A stretch of 64,000 nucleotides of DNA from assembly GCA_905331475.1 (NCBI GenBank), contig CAJNYU010000186.1, forward strand, positions 72,620-136,619. The letters run 5' to 3'. The position numbers and the translations under genes were made by a program. The notes under the pieces were generated by a model, which made no database searches, was not told the DNA's origin, and saw only the letters and a program-made list of their open reading frames with translations. Numbering within the stretch: the stretch's first letter is position 1; every line of letters begins with the position of its first letter. Origin of the DNA: Rotaria socialis (taxonomy: Eukaryota > Rotifera > Eurotatoria > Philodinida > Philodinidae). Positions 22,701-35,380 of this stretch are shown here, piece by piece.

Positions 22701-25700
22701 AAAAGATAAGGAAAAACAAAATGTTATTATTGCAAGAACTATTTTTACATCTGATACAACTAGCGAAAAAATAATTACCATTGGAAATTGGACTCTACAA
22801 TGCGACGGGCCTACACAACTTCGAATTCATAATATTGAAGGCGAACAGGTTAGACTAAATTTGAATCGAAATAGTTTGTTGTAGTTGACAAATTTCTTCA
22901 TATTATCAACTTCTCATTAGTACAAAACTTTGTAGGTATGAATATTTCAACAAGTATGTTACGATAACAATAGATGTATCATGATCAATTATGTAACAGT
23001 ATAAGTCTCATATGCATTTTAATGAATAGTAACTGTTGTTCCTTTTCTAAACTGCATCATTGAGAAAAATATTGTTCTGGATTTCACAGAACTTTTGATT
23101 GTTGATTAGAAACAAGAAACTACTCAAGATCGTTTGAAAATCTAAAGTCATTGTATTACGTAATAATAATTAAGCTACGGATGCTCTTGAAAATTTTGAA
23201 CTCCTGATTTATTTCTGTGAGGATAGCACAATTTTACAATATTTTTTAAATCTATGCTGTGGTTCCATTTTTCTCAGTTCTAGTAAAGTTTTGCGCATAT
23301 GGCAACCTTGGCTGTTTGTTTTCTATCTTAAGATAAAATAATTATATCTTGCCTCTCGATAACAAAATTAACCCTTAACTATATTTGACATTAATGTGAA
23401 AGAAAAGTTTAGCCTTTCAACTCGTCGTTCTTAAACTCTCAATAGAAATCTTAGAAAAATAGTTCCATCTGTTCGACATATGATAAATTCATTAAAATTG
23501 CATACTCATTTATTAAATGAATGTTTTCAAAAGATCAATTGATGGGTTTCTGCACGTTTATATTTATTAAATTTCACTATATTTAGAATAAGAATTTAAG
23601 TTTCCAACAACATATTCATAACAACAATAAACAACAGCCATAATTACTCGAGCTAATGAAATAACTTCTACCGATATGTTTAGGAGTATAGAATTCTAAT
23701 GCTCATTTAACGCATAGAGATTCAATATTTGTAGTTTATAACTAAGCTTTGTGATTTCAACAATTCTATGTTAAAATTTTGTTTTTTCTAAGGTGACTAT
23801 TCTTGAACATGGTGAAACAGGTTTTATTTTCGAATCAAATCGTCGTACTCGCCATAAACATAAAGCTGATACGCCATTAAATAATGAATTTTCTGTTCCA
23901 TGGCCAACCATTGAAACGCTAACATCCACAAATAATTCAACAACAGTAACACTTAATAAAAATAAACAAGATCAAACAAAACAACGTGCCAGTGAAATAG
24001 CATCATTTATTTATAATGAACATTTAAAAACTTTCTCTCCAACAAATTATACACGTTCGATTTTAACAGAATTTCAATTACTTGTGAATGATTTAAATAA
24101 TGAATTAAATCTAAATTCATTTGATAATTTAAAAAATCTATTTGAAAAATTAAAAAATTTTCTTATTGAAAAAACAGATTTATCAATATATGAATTATCA
24201 TCATCAGGTTTAGTTTCTGTATTGCTAAAAGTTTTTCATGATTTATCATCAAATGATCAAGCAAAGGAAAGAGCAAAATTATTTTGTTCAATATTTCTTT
24301 CGGACGAACAACCACAAGCATTTCAAGTTCTCATACGTAAACTTATATCAATATTGGAATCAATTGAAAAATTACCATTATTTTTGTATGATGCACCATT
24401 TAATTATAGTTTACAAATATTTTCAAAACGTTTTCGTTTTCAAATTCAATATAAGAATGAACAACAATTATTTACCGATAGAACTGGAAAATCATTAAAA
24501 ATTGAACCATTAACAACTGTGGGACAAGTGAAAACATTTCTTGCATCCATGGTAAGTATTTTACAAGAAAATCATATATGTTCGAGTTGGTTTGAAAAAG
24601 TAAAAATGAGAAATGTACAGGACAATAACTGCAAGATCTATATGATCGGATAGGAGACAACTAGTTTTGGTTTTGTCAATGACAGTCTCATAGGAAGTAT
24701 CTCGTACAATTTTTCTGTCCGATATCATTGAAATTTTGCCTAGAGATTCTATACGATTCTTCAGTGTAACCTTTGAAATACTTTAGGTACACAATGGGAT
24801 TCGAATAGACTATGTCTATGATCTAGAAATCAATTGAAAGACCCCATGTTTAAATTTCGACCTGAAATTTTGTGCATCTAGAAAACTCAACTAGAATAGC
24901 TTCTATAAAAAAAAAAGCAAAGTTCACACATTTTAATGGTCTTTTTTTAATACATTAATTCTTTTTTATGAGGACTTCGTAAAATAAACATGTTGTAATA
25001 GTTTGATACGTAGAAGGGACGTCGTTAAGAATTTATAATTTTATTTTTATGAACACTAGTATAAGGATTTTCTCTATTCCGGAATGTTTTCATTCGTATA
25101 GAGTTATTTACTAGAAAATAGATATAACTTAAAGCTATTTAACGAAACATGTATCTGCACTTTGATTTTCATGCTATTAATTTTCTCAAATTTATGAATT
25201 CATTATGAAAATATCAAGTATGCTTCATTGTGTAATATACATAACGGAACAATGTTTTTAAATATTTGCATCTTAAATTACAGATATGAGAAATTTGAGC
25301 ATGTTTTTAGTGTGTTGACCCGCTTACTCGTGGTCATAATAGAATTTCTATAAATAATTGAGCTAGATCCAGTCTCGAAATGACTTGTAGGAAATAATTC
25401 AATCACGATTATAAATATTTTACTATTTCAATAGGCTTCTAAACAATGGTATGATTATCTTCATGGTCATCTTGAATTCGTTAAACAATTGAAATCAGAT
25501 ATTCGACCAATATTTACATATACCAGTGATTTTGATCAGAATGGAATTTTATATTGGATTGGTACCAATGGTAAAACTGCATCCAATTATACAAATCCAT
25601 GTTCAACTGGACTTATTTCAGGTATTAATCGTATTTTACTTTTAAATATCCTAAAACGAATTGATTTGGTTATTTTAGTTAATTGTTCAGATAATAATTA

Positions 25701-28700
25701 TTCATCTCAACAATTGTCAGATTTAGTTTCACATACACTATCGATAGATGATCAAGACGATAATGAAGATACAATTCGTAGTTTTAGTTGGATTTTAATT
25801 GATTTAGGTCTATTAATTATTCCAACTCATTTTACATTACGACATGCTACAGGTGGTTCTAATAGTTGGACAAAAACTGTGCTATTTCAAATATCAAAAG
25901 ATGCTGTACAATTTACACCATGTGATGCATCGGTAGTCAATGAGACTAATTCACCAACAGCGACGTGGACAGTTAAAAACTTATCTGAAAATTCATCTGG
26001 CTTTCGTTATATACGTATTCATCAGAAAAGTTCTCGATATCCCATTTGTATTTCTGGATTTGAAGTTTATGGACAAGTGCATTCGGCTATTGATATTCGT
26101 TCAAGTGAGATTGATTTTCTTTAATAAGATCGTTGGAAGAAATCTAAAGAACTGAAATCAGTTGTGCATAAAAAACCAATAGTATTAGTAAAGAGTATTT
26201 GATAAGATTCTGTTCGTCATAGAAGGCTATCGTCAATGAATTAAATGAATGTCATAGACGTTGTTCAACATCGGCATACGAACTACTATGTTCAAACTTG
26301 AGTAACTTCAACTTTTAGTTTGTAATATTTGCAAGAAAAAATACGTTTTGCTTTTGATTTGTCAGTTAGCAGTATTCAAAATCATGAAGTACTGCAAAGA
26401 TAACTATATTCTCCCGTCATAATGCATTGATTACTGGTAGAATTAAAGCTTAGCTCTCTATACACGTATTTACAGAAAACTAGACTAAATGTTCAGTGTT
26501 ATGAATATGAAAACACGGAGATGAGTATTAACAATGAACCGTTAAAAATTTTTCTTCTCTCACAGTTTCTTTTCAGTTTAGAATTATAAAAATAAATGTC
26601 ACACATGGGAAAAGTTTTCCTGATGAATGTGCACATTTTAATGAAAAAATTAGACAAAAAGTTCTATTTTGATTTCTAATTAGATCTTTTTATTTTAGAA
26701 CCTGAATTGAATCGGTCGCGTTCAACTCGTGATGATATTCGAAATCGATCAATAAATTCTCGTCAAACTCCATCTTATCATCATTCTCATTCGACATCAT
26801 CTACTATGTCACGTGCAACTAAAATGCAATCACATATTCTTCGACGTCTAGCAAGTATGAATACATCAAGTTTTTCCAATAGATCACCCGATTCAACCAG
26901 CGAAAATCATTCTGAACAATCGACAATAAATCAAATTCTTTTTGATCTTTCATCAATTCCGACTGATTTGTCCAATGGTGAGCATCACTAAAGATTTAAG
27001 TTCCATTTAGAAGAAGAAGAAGAAAAAGAAAAAGAAAAAAAACATATTTTGCTTTATTTTATTGAAGCTATTGAATCAAATGATCCTGAACGTTTACGGC
27101 TGGTCATTGAAGAAGCTCTTACACGTTTAACAGGCGATAAAACATTAAATGATAATTCAAATTTAATCAATTTAATTTCACAACGTAAAAGTGTTTCAAC
27201 GCCAGATATAAGCAATGATGAAACAATATTTTCAGTATCTTCAACAGAACAAGCATCAAGTGCTGACAATCTTTTTCCATCATCGGATTCTACCGATCAT
27301 ATTGATGATGTAAATTTTAGTTTTCTTCAACTGCGATGAAATTTTATGATTTGTTCGTATTTAGCTTATGGAAGGATTTTCTGATCAAATAAGTCAACAG
27401 TACGAAGTTCTGGTAGAAGAATCATTAATGGAACCAAAAATATCACTTGATTCGTTAATATCATCAGAACAAAGTCTTACACCGACTCCTTCAAATACTG
27501 ATAATCGACTTGGAATTCATGAAGTTATTAATGAAACTATTCTTATTTCAAAAGGTTTGCTGGTTGTGAAAGCTTTCAATTGTATGTATTCTTCAATTTT
27601 AGATGAAGCTAACAGTACTAATGCAACAACTGAACTGATACCAACGATTAGTAGCACGACAGAATCAGGTACTTACGATGTTTCTATCTTCGTTCTCTTA
27701 CGGTTGAAGTGGGTTAAATTCATGGTTTAAAGAAAAGAAGCTTTCTAGGAAACTTCTTCGAAAATTTGTAAAATTCAAAATGCTCAGTAATATATAATGA
27801 TCACTAATTATTGAGGAAAATTTCTTTATGGTTTAACTTATTTACATAAAATCGTACTGAAATTGTAGCTTTCCACTAATACCGATAGAGAAGACGCAGA
27901 TTTATTAATAACTAGAGTGTGTTGAATTCGAATCCAATCGATACTACTTGTAATGCCAAATAGATGGACGAGACGGAAGCATTTTTGCCAGCAAAATCAA
28001 TGGCTTCGATCAATCTTTATGTTCTTTATTTTTGATAATGAAACTTCATACTCAATCATATTTATCTATTTCAATAGAGTCTCGACGTGCTGTCACCGAA
28101 GAAAACAATAAGAAAAATGCAACTAATGAATGCTCTGATCAACAAATTATATTGTATGTATTCTTAATTTTGCTTTCAATTCTATTCTATTTTTATTTTT
28201 CATAAAAACCAAGTAGAATAGAAAATGATGTGAATTCAAATGCTGCTAATATTTTAACAACCCCGACAGAAAGTTCTTCTAATCTGATGCAAACAACAGC
28301 AATAAATATAACTGACATACCAAGTATTGATGATGAAACAATTCGAATTGAAGATTCAACAAATTTATCTGATCAACAACAAAAACAAAACGATGAAACA
28401 ACCACTGATGATGATGATGATGAACACACGCTATTAAAATGTCTCAAGTTAACTAATGAACAAATTGAAGCACCCGTCGAAGAAGAGGATGAAGATGATG
28501 ACGACGAAGAGGACCAACAAGAAGTAAAGTTTCCCATAAGGAAAAAACTAACAATTTTGTTGTTTTTCTTTAGGAAGAAGAATATAATGAAGAACTACAA
28601 GAACAACTTCATGGACAACAACAAGAAATAACCCACCGAAATTGGGACGAAGATTTTGTTTTAAAACGACAATTCTCTGGTAAATAATTGTATCCGCAGA

Positions 28701-31700
28701 CAAAATTTTACTTTTTATGTGTCTGTTTTTTTTTGAAGTCTTACTTCCGGCATTCGATGGTCGACCAGGCCGAACAAATATTAATGCCACGCAAGATCTT
28801 GCTGTGCCAACAACAATGACACCAAAAGAAGGTAATATGAAAATTAAAACGAAATGAAACTAGATGACACATCTTTTTTTTAGAAACTTTAACTAAACGA
28901 AGATCTGATTCCGATGCGTTAACTGCTGCTAATATGACTTTATACATACGAGGACCATCACCGTCTGCACCAGGAGTTTGTATTTTATTTTATAGTTTAT
29001 ATTGATGTATATAGATACATCATATTTTAGATAAAAGATATTGATATTGAAATGAGCGATACCGATGCAACAATTTTTAAATACATTCAAAAATTAATAA
29101 ATCCATTTCCATCCTTACAACGAATTGATCGTATTAAACGAATTTTCGAGCCAACATACACGTAAGATTGGTAGATTTTATCATTCAAAAGTCTTTTGTT
29201 TTGGCTCATTCATCTAGTGACACAACCTGCTTTTAAAATACGTTAGATTGATTTTTCATTAAACCCATATCTAAGTTCAACGCTTCCAGTAATGAAAAAA
29301 TCGAATAGAAATTTATTTAAGGACTTTTTTGTGGGTTACGCTATTATCTACTGTTATAGTTCAAATGAAGAAAGATATCTGTCAGTTATAGAATCTTTGT
29401 ATTCATAATTGAAGGAATCATTTTCTTGGCCAGTACATAATCATGTTAATGACACTAGAATATATCTCACTCTAGTAGCTCTATCTGCGTAGCGACGTAT
29501 TAAATGAGATAATACTGTAAATTTATTGTAGTGCTCTTCCTTTTATAAGCATCTATATAAATATTTTCAAAAATTTCTAAGCTTTACTCGGCAAACATTT
29601 CCTAAGGGTATATAATTAGAGAAATTTCGAAAAGCAGAAGACTTTCTTCCTCTTTCAAAACTTCTATTTTTTAATGTTAATCGATTCTATGTAAAGTTTT
29701 CATCATGAATCTTTTTGCTCGATTCAATAAATACAATCTTGTTACAAGTAAATCTTTTTCTCTCTCACAATTAAACAGTAACCTTCATTGAAGGAATTTA
29801 GGTATCGCCAAAGATGTATTATATCTTGACAATTATTCTATGTACATGTAAATATCTCATCTGTAGAATTAGATCTACGACTTGTAGTCGATAATCTTCG
29901 TTCATCATAAGGGCTTCTGATACACTGATAGAACGACCATGAATATTTCTGCTACAATCATTCAATTTACTCGATTGTGCTTTATAGTTTAATCTCATTT
30001 TATCGATATGATTAGAGAAATTCTCAATGACAATATCATTTGAATATCTATCTTTTTTTATTTTAAGGATTGTTTATACTGAAAAATTAAATGAACGACC
30101 GACATCAACTGTAATGAAATATTCTTTTTCCAATTTAATTTTCAAAAAAAAAAATGAAATATAATTTATTCTAGACAAATGATCTCTGCGATGAAAATCT
30201 ATTTGATTCATCCAATGACCCCGAAGATATTTGCACTATCAAGGATATTCTTAAATTACTACGTCAATTATATTATTTATCAACAAATTACATTCATACA
30301 AATCCTCATTTCAATGAAGCATTTTCAATTGATAATTATTTTTATTCTAAAAAATTAAACAATAAATTACTCCAACAAATTCAAGATTCAATTTTAATTG
30401 CATCATCAAGTTTACCATCGTGGACATCATGGTTAATACATAGCTATAAATTTTTATATCCATTTGAAACTCGTCAATTATATTTTCGAACGACAAGTTT
30501 TGGCACATCACGCTCAATAGTATGGCTACAGGAACGACGCGAAGAATTAGTTCGTACACTCCGTAATAGTAATCATTCACGTCCGCGTTTATCAAATGAA
30601 AATCCTCTACATGAATTTCGTTTTGGTCGTTTGAAAATTGATCGTGCTGTTGCCATCGATCGTGAAAATGTTTTACGTGATGCAATGAATCTATTCCATT
30701 ATCATGCAAAATTGAAATCTAAATTAGAAATTCAATTTCAAAATGAAGAAGGCACTGGTGATGGACCAACATTAGAATTTTATGCATTAATTGCAACTGA
30801 ATTACAAAAGCATTCGCTTGGTTTATGGTGGAATCACGATGATTATGATCATCAACAAACAGATTATGTTAGAAAATTAGAAGGTCTTTTTCCAGCGCCC
30901 TATCAACAAGATCACAAAAAATTAGATGATGTCTGTAATTATTTTTCATTGGTGGGCATTTATTTTGCTAAATGTTTATTGGATAAATATTTAATTGACA
31001 TGCCATTATCAATATCATTTTTAAAACTTCTATGTATGAAAACAAAATCCGATGATATATGGTACGATGGTATACTTGATGTAAATGATTTAATTATGAT
31101 TGAACCATCGAGAGGAAATTTTTTCAAACAACTTTTTCAATTAATTGAAAAACGAAATAAAATTCTTAATGATGAAAATAAAACCGATGAAGAGAAAAAT
31201 ATTCAATGTCACTTATTAAGAATTGAAAATGATTTACATGAACCAGTTGATATTGAACATTTATGGTTTGTATTTAAATGAGTTTTGAACAAAATTTTAT
31301 TCTATCTACTTTTTACAGTTTAACTTTTGTTTATTCACCACCATCAAATACTTATGAGTATCAATCAGTTGAATTAATTCCAAATGGATCACATACTGTA
31401 AGAAAATTTCACATCAACCAATGAATTTTATTCGTCGGCTTTTAGGATGTAACTATCGATAATATTGATCAATATATCAATTTATCACTTCAATTTATTT
31501 TGCGTGATGGTATTCGACGACAAATGGATGCATTTCGAAGTACAGAAAAATAGCTGAATCGATTTTTTTCGAATTTCTAATCAACCTTTTTAATTTCTAG
31601 ATGGATTTAATCAAGTATTTTCAATTCATCATCTACAATGTTTTAATCCATCTGAATTACAATTAGTTCTTTGCGGTAATCAATGGCCATCGTGGACATT

Positions 31701-32154
31701 AGATGATCTATTGACACATATTGAACCTAGCCATGGGTTTACAAGAGAAAGGTTTTCATGCATCATTGAAATAATTAAAAAACGAAAGTTTTCTTTATTG
31801 TTTCAGTGCTGGTTTTACGAAATTTCTTAATGTAATGTTAGCACTCGATGGACTCGAACGAAAATCTGTTGTTCAATTTATCACTGGTTGTTCATCGTTA
31901 CCACCTGGAGGTTTGTAATTTGTCGTAGTTTATGTTATCATGTTCCTTGCAAGAAAAATCTCTTCATTTGCTTAGGTCTTGCTAATCTTCGACCACGTTT
32001 ATCCGTAGCACGTAAAGTAGAAGCTGATGACAACTCATATCCATCCGTTAATACTTGCTATCATTATCTCAAATTGCCCGATTATTCAAGTGAAGACATT
32101 CTTAAACTTCGTTTAATGACCGCTTGCAAAGAACGAGGTTTTTATTTCAATTGA
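19780..32154 (+). CDS. HECTD1: HECTD1-like HECT-type E3 ubiquitin ligase (26 exons)
   Basis: Transfers ubiquitin to substrates through a HECT cysteine. Exons: 19780-19870, 20015-20060, 20113-20138, 20194-20677, 20736-21061, 21423-22547, 22601-22848, 23793-24551, 25435-26104, 26699-26977, 27011-27309, 27365-27554, 27603-27668, 28078-28153, 28217-28523, 28574-28679, 28739-28831, 28884-28975, 29031-29161, 30068-30110, 30175-31265, 31319-31397, 31446-31539, 31601-31751, 31807-31910 and 31976-32154. All joins keep frame, giving about 2,384 residues. In order: N-terminal helical repeats ([29 protein letters not shown]), ankyrin repeats at about 400-490 ([20 protein letters not shown]), a Sad1/UNC-like beta-sandwich at about 1065-1250 ([14 protein letters not shown]), an acidic tract, [12 protein letters not shown], and the HECT domain. 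The catalytic Cys is in [10 protein letters not shown] near residue 2,319. The MIB/HERC2 domain of animal HECTD1 is not seen. The 27011 acceptor is one of two possible; AATAAA follows at 32308. Confidence 0.95.
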
Positions 32155-33608
32155 ACGAACTATTTTTGTTTTTTTTCTTTTCTAATGATTTTTTCTTTTG
32201 TATAATTTTTTTTCATGTTGATTAGTCCTTTTTCATTTCTCACGTATAGAAAAAAAAGACAAAAATTATTGGGCCTTTTTTCTCCAATATTTTTCTGTAA
32301 AAATGAAAATAAAATAAATCAAGATGTGATGCTTTCATGAATCACTGTGTTATTAATCATGCAGAGGGGTAACCGATACTTATTTTTTTTCTGGGATTTA
32401 TTACCTATATCAGTATTTCGACGCAGCAGAGTTGCATGCGTGCACTACGAGATCGTGTGCGATTTATCCCGACATACAAGGAGATTTATTAATGGATTTA
32501 AAAAAAATAAGTCTTGGTACTTGCTTGAAAAGAACTAAGTTGTTATCTTTACAAAAATCCGTCCTTGGCTACCAGACGAAAATTAACAATTTTCTTTATG
32601 ATTCTTAAGAATATTTATACTGAAGCGTTGAAACTGATCCAAGGCCAGTTACTTTGTATTATTACCATTGTTAGAGAGTAATAAATTGTGACACTATCGT
32701 GAGTGTTCCTTGATGTATTTCTATTGAATTAATTTCCATAGAATTCAACGAACAAGTAATCAACTTTGATCGGCAGTAACCAAAAAAGCTAAACGACTGA
32801 AAAATTTTCATAGGTATTCCAAAATTTAAATATACTAATCTTTGCATGTCATAATTCCAGTCAAAACAATAATCTTCAATAAGATTGTGCATGATCTTAT
32901 CTAACTATTAAAAATTATCATTAGCAAAGCCGAACTGAAATATAAATCGTTAGAAAAAATTTCTTCATTGTTTTATTATAATTTGATTTTTCTTGTTGCA
33001 ATACTCAATAATTTATTTAAAACTAATGTTAATTAGTCTACTGATTAAATATGACTTAAAACCAAACATTGTATATAACGAATTAAAGAAAAAGTAACTT
33101 TTATAAGATATATTCTGTGTGTTTCCTATTCAAAAAAATAATTTACTCTATCAGTTTTCAAATGATCCACAAAGACAATTGACTGGAGACGTACAGTTTC
33201 CCACGAGCACAAAGAAATGATGCAGTCAATATGAATTCACTCGATTAAATATATTACATCTCAGCCACTTTCAAACAAACTTGTCTAGGAGCACTCTCTT
33301 ACAAAGAATGCTGTCCACATTTCAGATGCTATGTTCTTCTGTGTATGCTAGATAGGAATCAGTTTATTTTTTAGCTTGAAGATAGAAAATGAAGATATTA
33401 AAAAACAGATATTTACTTCGAGTCTAATAAGCTTCATCCAACAACTTTCGAGCTTTCTCTAGAGTATCTCAAGGGAAGAAAATATTCACTTTTTAGTTTC
33501 ATATCACAGCTGAATCTTTCCCGACCTTTTTTCAAATTACATCGCAAAAACAAATAGTAAATGTTCTTTTTGTAAGCGGATTCATCGATGCACACATAAG
33601 TTCATATC
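32155..33608. other. Intergenic, 3' of HECTD1
   Basis: AT-rich, with two overlapping AATAAA signals near 32308-32318. No gene recognised; the short frame 32671-32892 (-) looks like chance. Confidence 0.4.
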
Positions 33609-34638
33609 CAGGGTTGCCACCTCTTCCGCTTTTTTTCCGCTTTTTCATATAAAAGACTTTCGTTGTTTAATTGAAAACTTAACCATGCAAGAAACTAGAT
33701 AACGTGATGTTAGACGAAAATTTCTTGGAAAATAATTTTCTAACGTATAATTCTATACAATTCTTGAAAAATTTTCGCTTCACATGATAGATTTTCCAAT
33801 AAATTTTTCTAGTGAAACACATTTCGTGTTCATTTTGGCCTCCACTATGAAATACATTCACCTGGATTTGAAATGCCAGTGAAGAAAAGAAAATTTCTTT
33901 CAAGTTCTTATTCATTTGTTAATATAATAGATGAAAGCATAGCCACATTCGACAGCTGAATGTAAAGAACAACATTATCCTCTTAGACTTGTAAAAAGCG
34001 AGCTTTATTTTTTGGATTGTACGTTTTTCGGGTCAATGTTTTAATTTGTGCCAAAAAGGAGTCGCATTCGGCGGCTATATGTGGAAAGGAATATATATTT
34101 TTTGTTCTATTACTCTGAAAAATGAGTTTCAGTTTTTTCGATTGCATCTTTTCGCATAAACTTTTAAAGTGCTGTGCCAAAAAAGAGCCACCTTCGGTGG
34201 TATATTCTCTGCGAAAAATAGTGAACTGACAGTCGCAATACGGGCATTTCACTATCACAAAACGAACATTTTTTGGGACGATACAAACATTTTCCCTGTA
34301 TGGCACTTCTAGAAAAGATGAGTAGAAAAAGAATTGACAGAGAAAAGATATTTATTTTTGGACCGGAAATCGTTTATCTTTTCTTCTTGGAGTTTCAGGC
34401 CAGGTACGCCCTGATATTTTTTATGAGTTGTCTATTATGTTGTGGAACTGCGAACAAAGTAGTACTATGAGCAATAAAACAAGGTTACTTAAACTCTTGG
34501 AAATGTGAAAGGTCAGCAAAAAGCAGCTTTCCGTTTTTTTTTCTGTTTTTTCTATTTTTGTTTCCGCTATTTTCCGTTATTTCCCGCTCTTTTTGATCAA
34601 ACTTTCCGCTTTTCTGACCTGATGAGGTGGCAACCCTG
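33609..34638. mobile_element. Non-autonomous hAT-like element, 1,030 bp
   Basis: The ends are inverted repeats: CAGGGTTGCCACCTC at 33609 and its reverse complement ending at 34638. Flanking 8-mers TTCATATC (33601-33608) and TTCTTATC (34639-34646) match at 7 of 8, as expected of an 8-bp target-site duplication. CAGGG ends plus 8-bp duplications are the known signature of hAT transposons. Sub-terminal TTCCGCT/TTTCCG motifs recur at both ends. No transposase is present. A 107-codon frame on the minus strand (33983-34306) contains a duplicated SFLAQ motif and reflects an internal direct repeat of about 115 bp (around 34058 and 34173) rather than a known enzyme. A relative lies at 51581. Confidence 0.85.
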
Positions 34639-34646
34639 TTCTTATC

Positions 34647-35380
34647 TTACACTTTTGATTTCCGAATGATAACGATTGCAAATAGTGGTCGACGAGTACT
34701 CCTAAAGCAAGACTCCATTCAAATAGACGGCGGGGGAAACTCTCTGAAGTTATTAAATTCCAACACAGATAACATAATGAGTTACTGAGCTGTCGAATAT
34801 CATAACTGGAAAGCGAAACGCTGCAGTTACGAACTAGTGACATCTATATCATATCTACTGTGACATGTTTTTCAATTAATGTTATTTTTACTATTATTTT
34901 AATAATTTAAATTTAGAGTACTATATTAAATAAAATTCAAGAAAAAAATTTCTTGAAAAGATTCATTCTTCAAACGGAGGTCTAATTGGTATTTGGTTGT
35001 AAAAAAAACTTCAGAATGTATAGTTATTTTTTATCGGTGGCTATTCATAACGTATCTATAATGTTTAGTGATTCGTGATAGCATTTTTAGTCTAGAGCGC
35101 ATTCACTTGACTCTTTAAAAGAAAAAGAAAACATAATAAAACTAAAATAAAAAGATTAAATTTAAAACTCAATATTTTTTCTTCCCTTAAATTCATATCA
35201 CAACGATATTCCGATGATGGAAAACTTTTTTCATGTTGAACATATTTTTGTAATGATTCACATGCGATGTAATGAGACTGATGGAATTAATCGTTGTTAA
35301 AATCTTAGCTTAAGTTTAATTTTTTTTTCTAATTAAAATTCAGATTGGTTTTCATGAATAATTACTAATAAAAGAAAATA
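34647..35380. other. Intergenic and 5' flank of the next gene
   Basis: AT-rich, with no recognised feature. It probably carries the promoter and 5' UTR of the gene at 35381, but no motif stands out. Confidence 0.4.

Noticed and set aside
27921..27935. TTCGAATCC-like words (also 46952 and 52524) as tRNA B boxes
   Set aside because: No A box or cloverleaf could be built around any of them.
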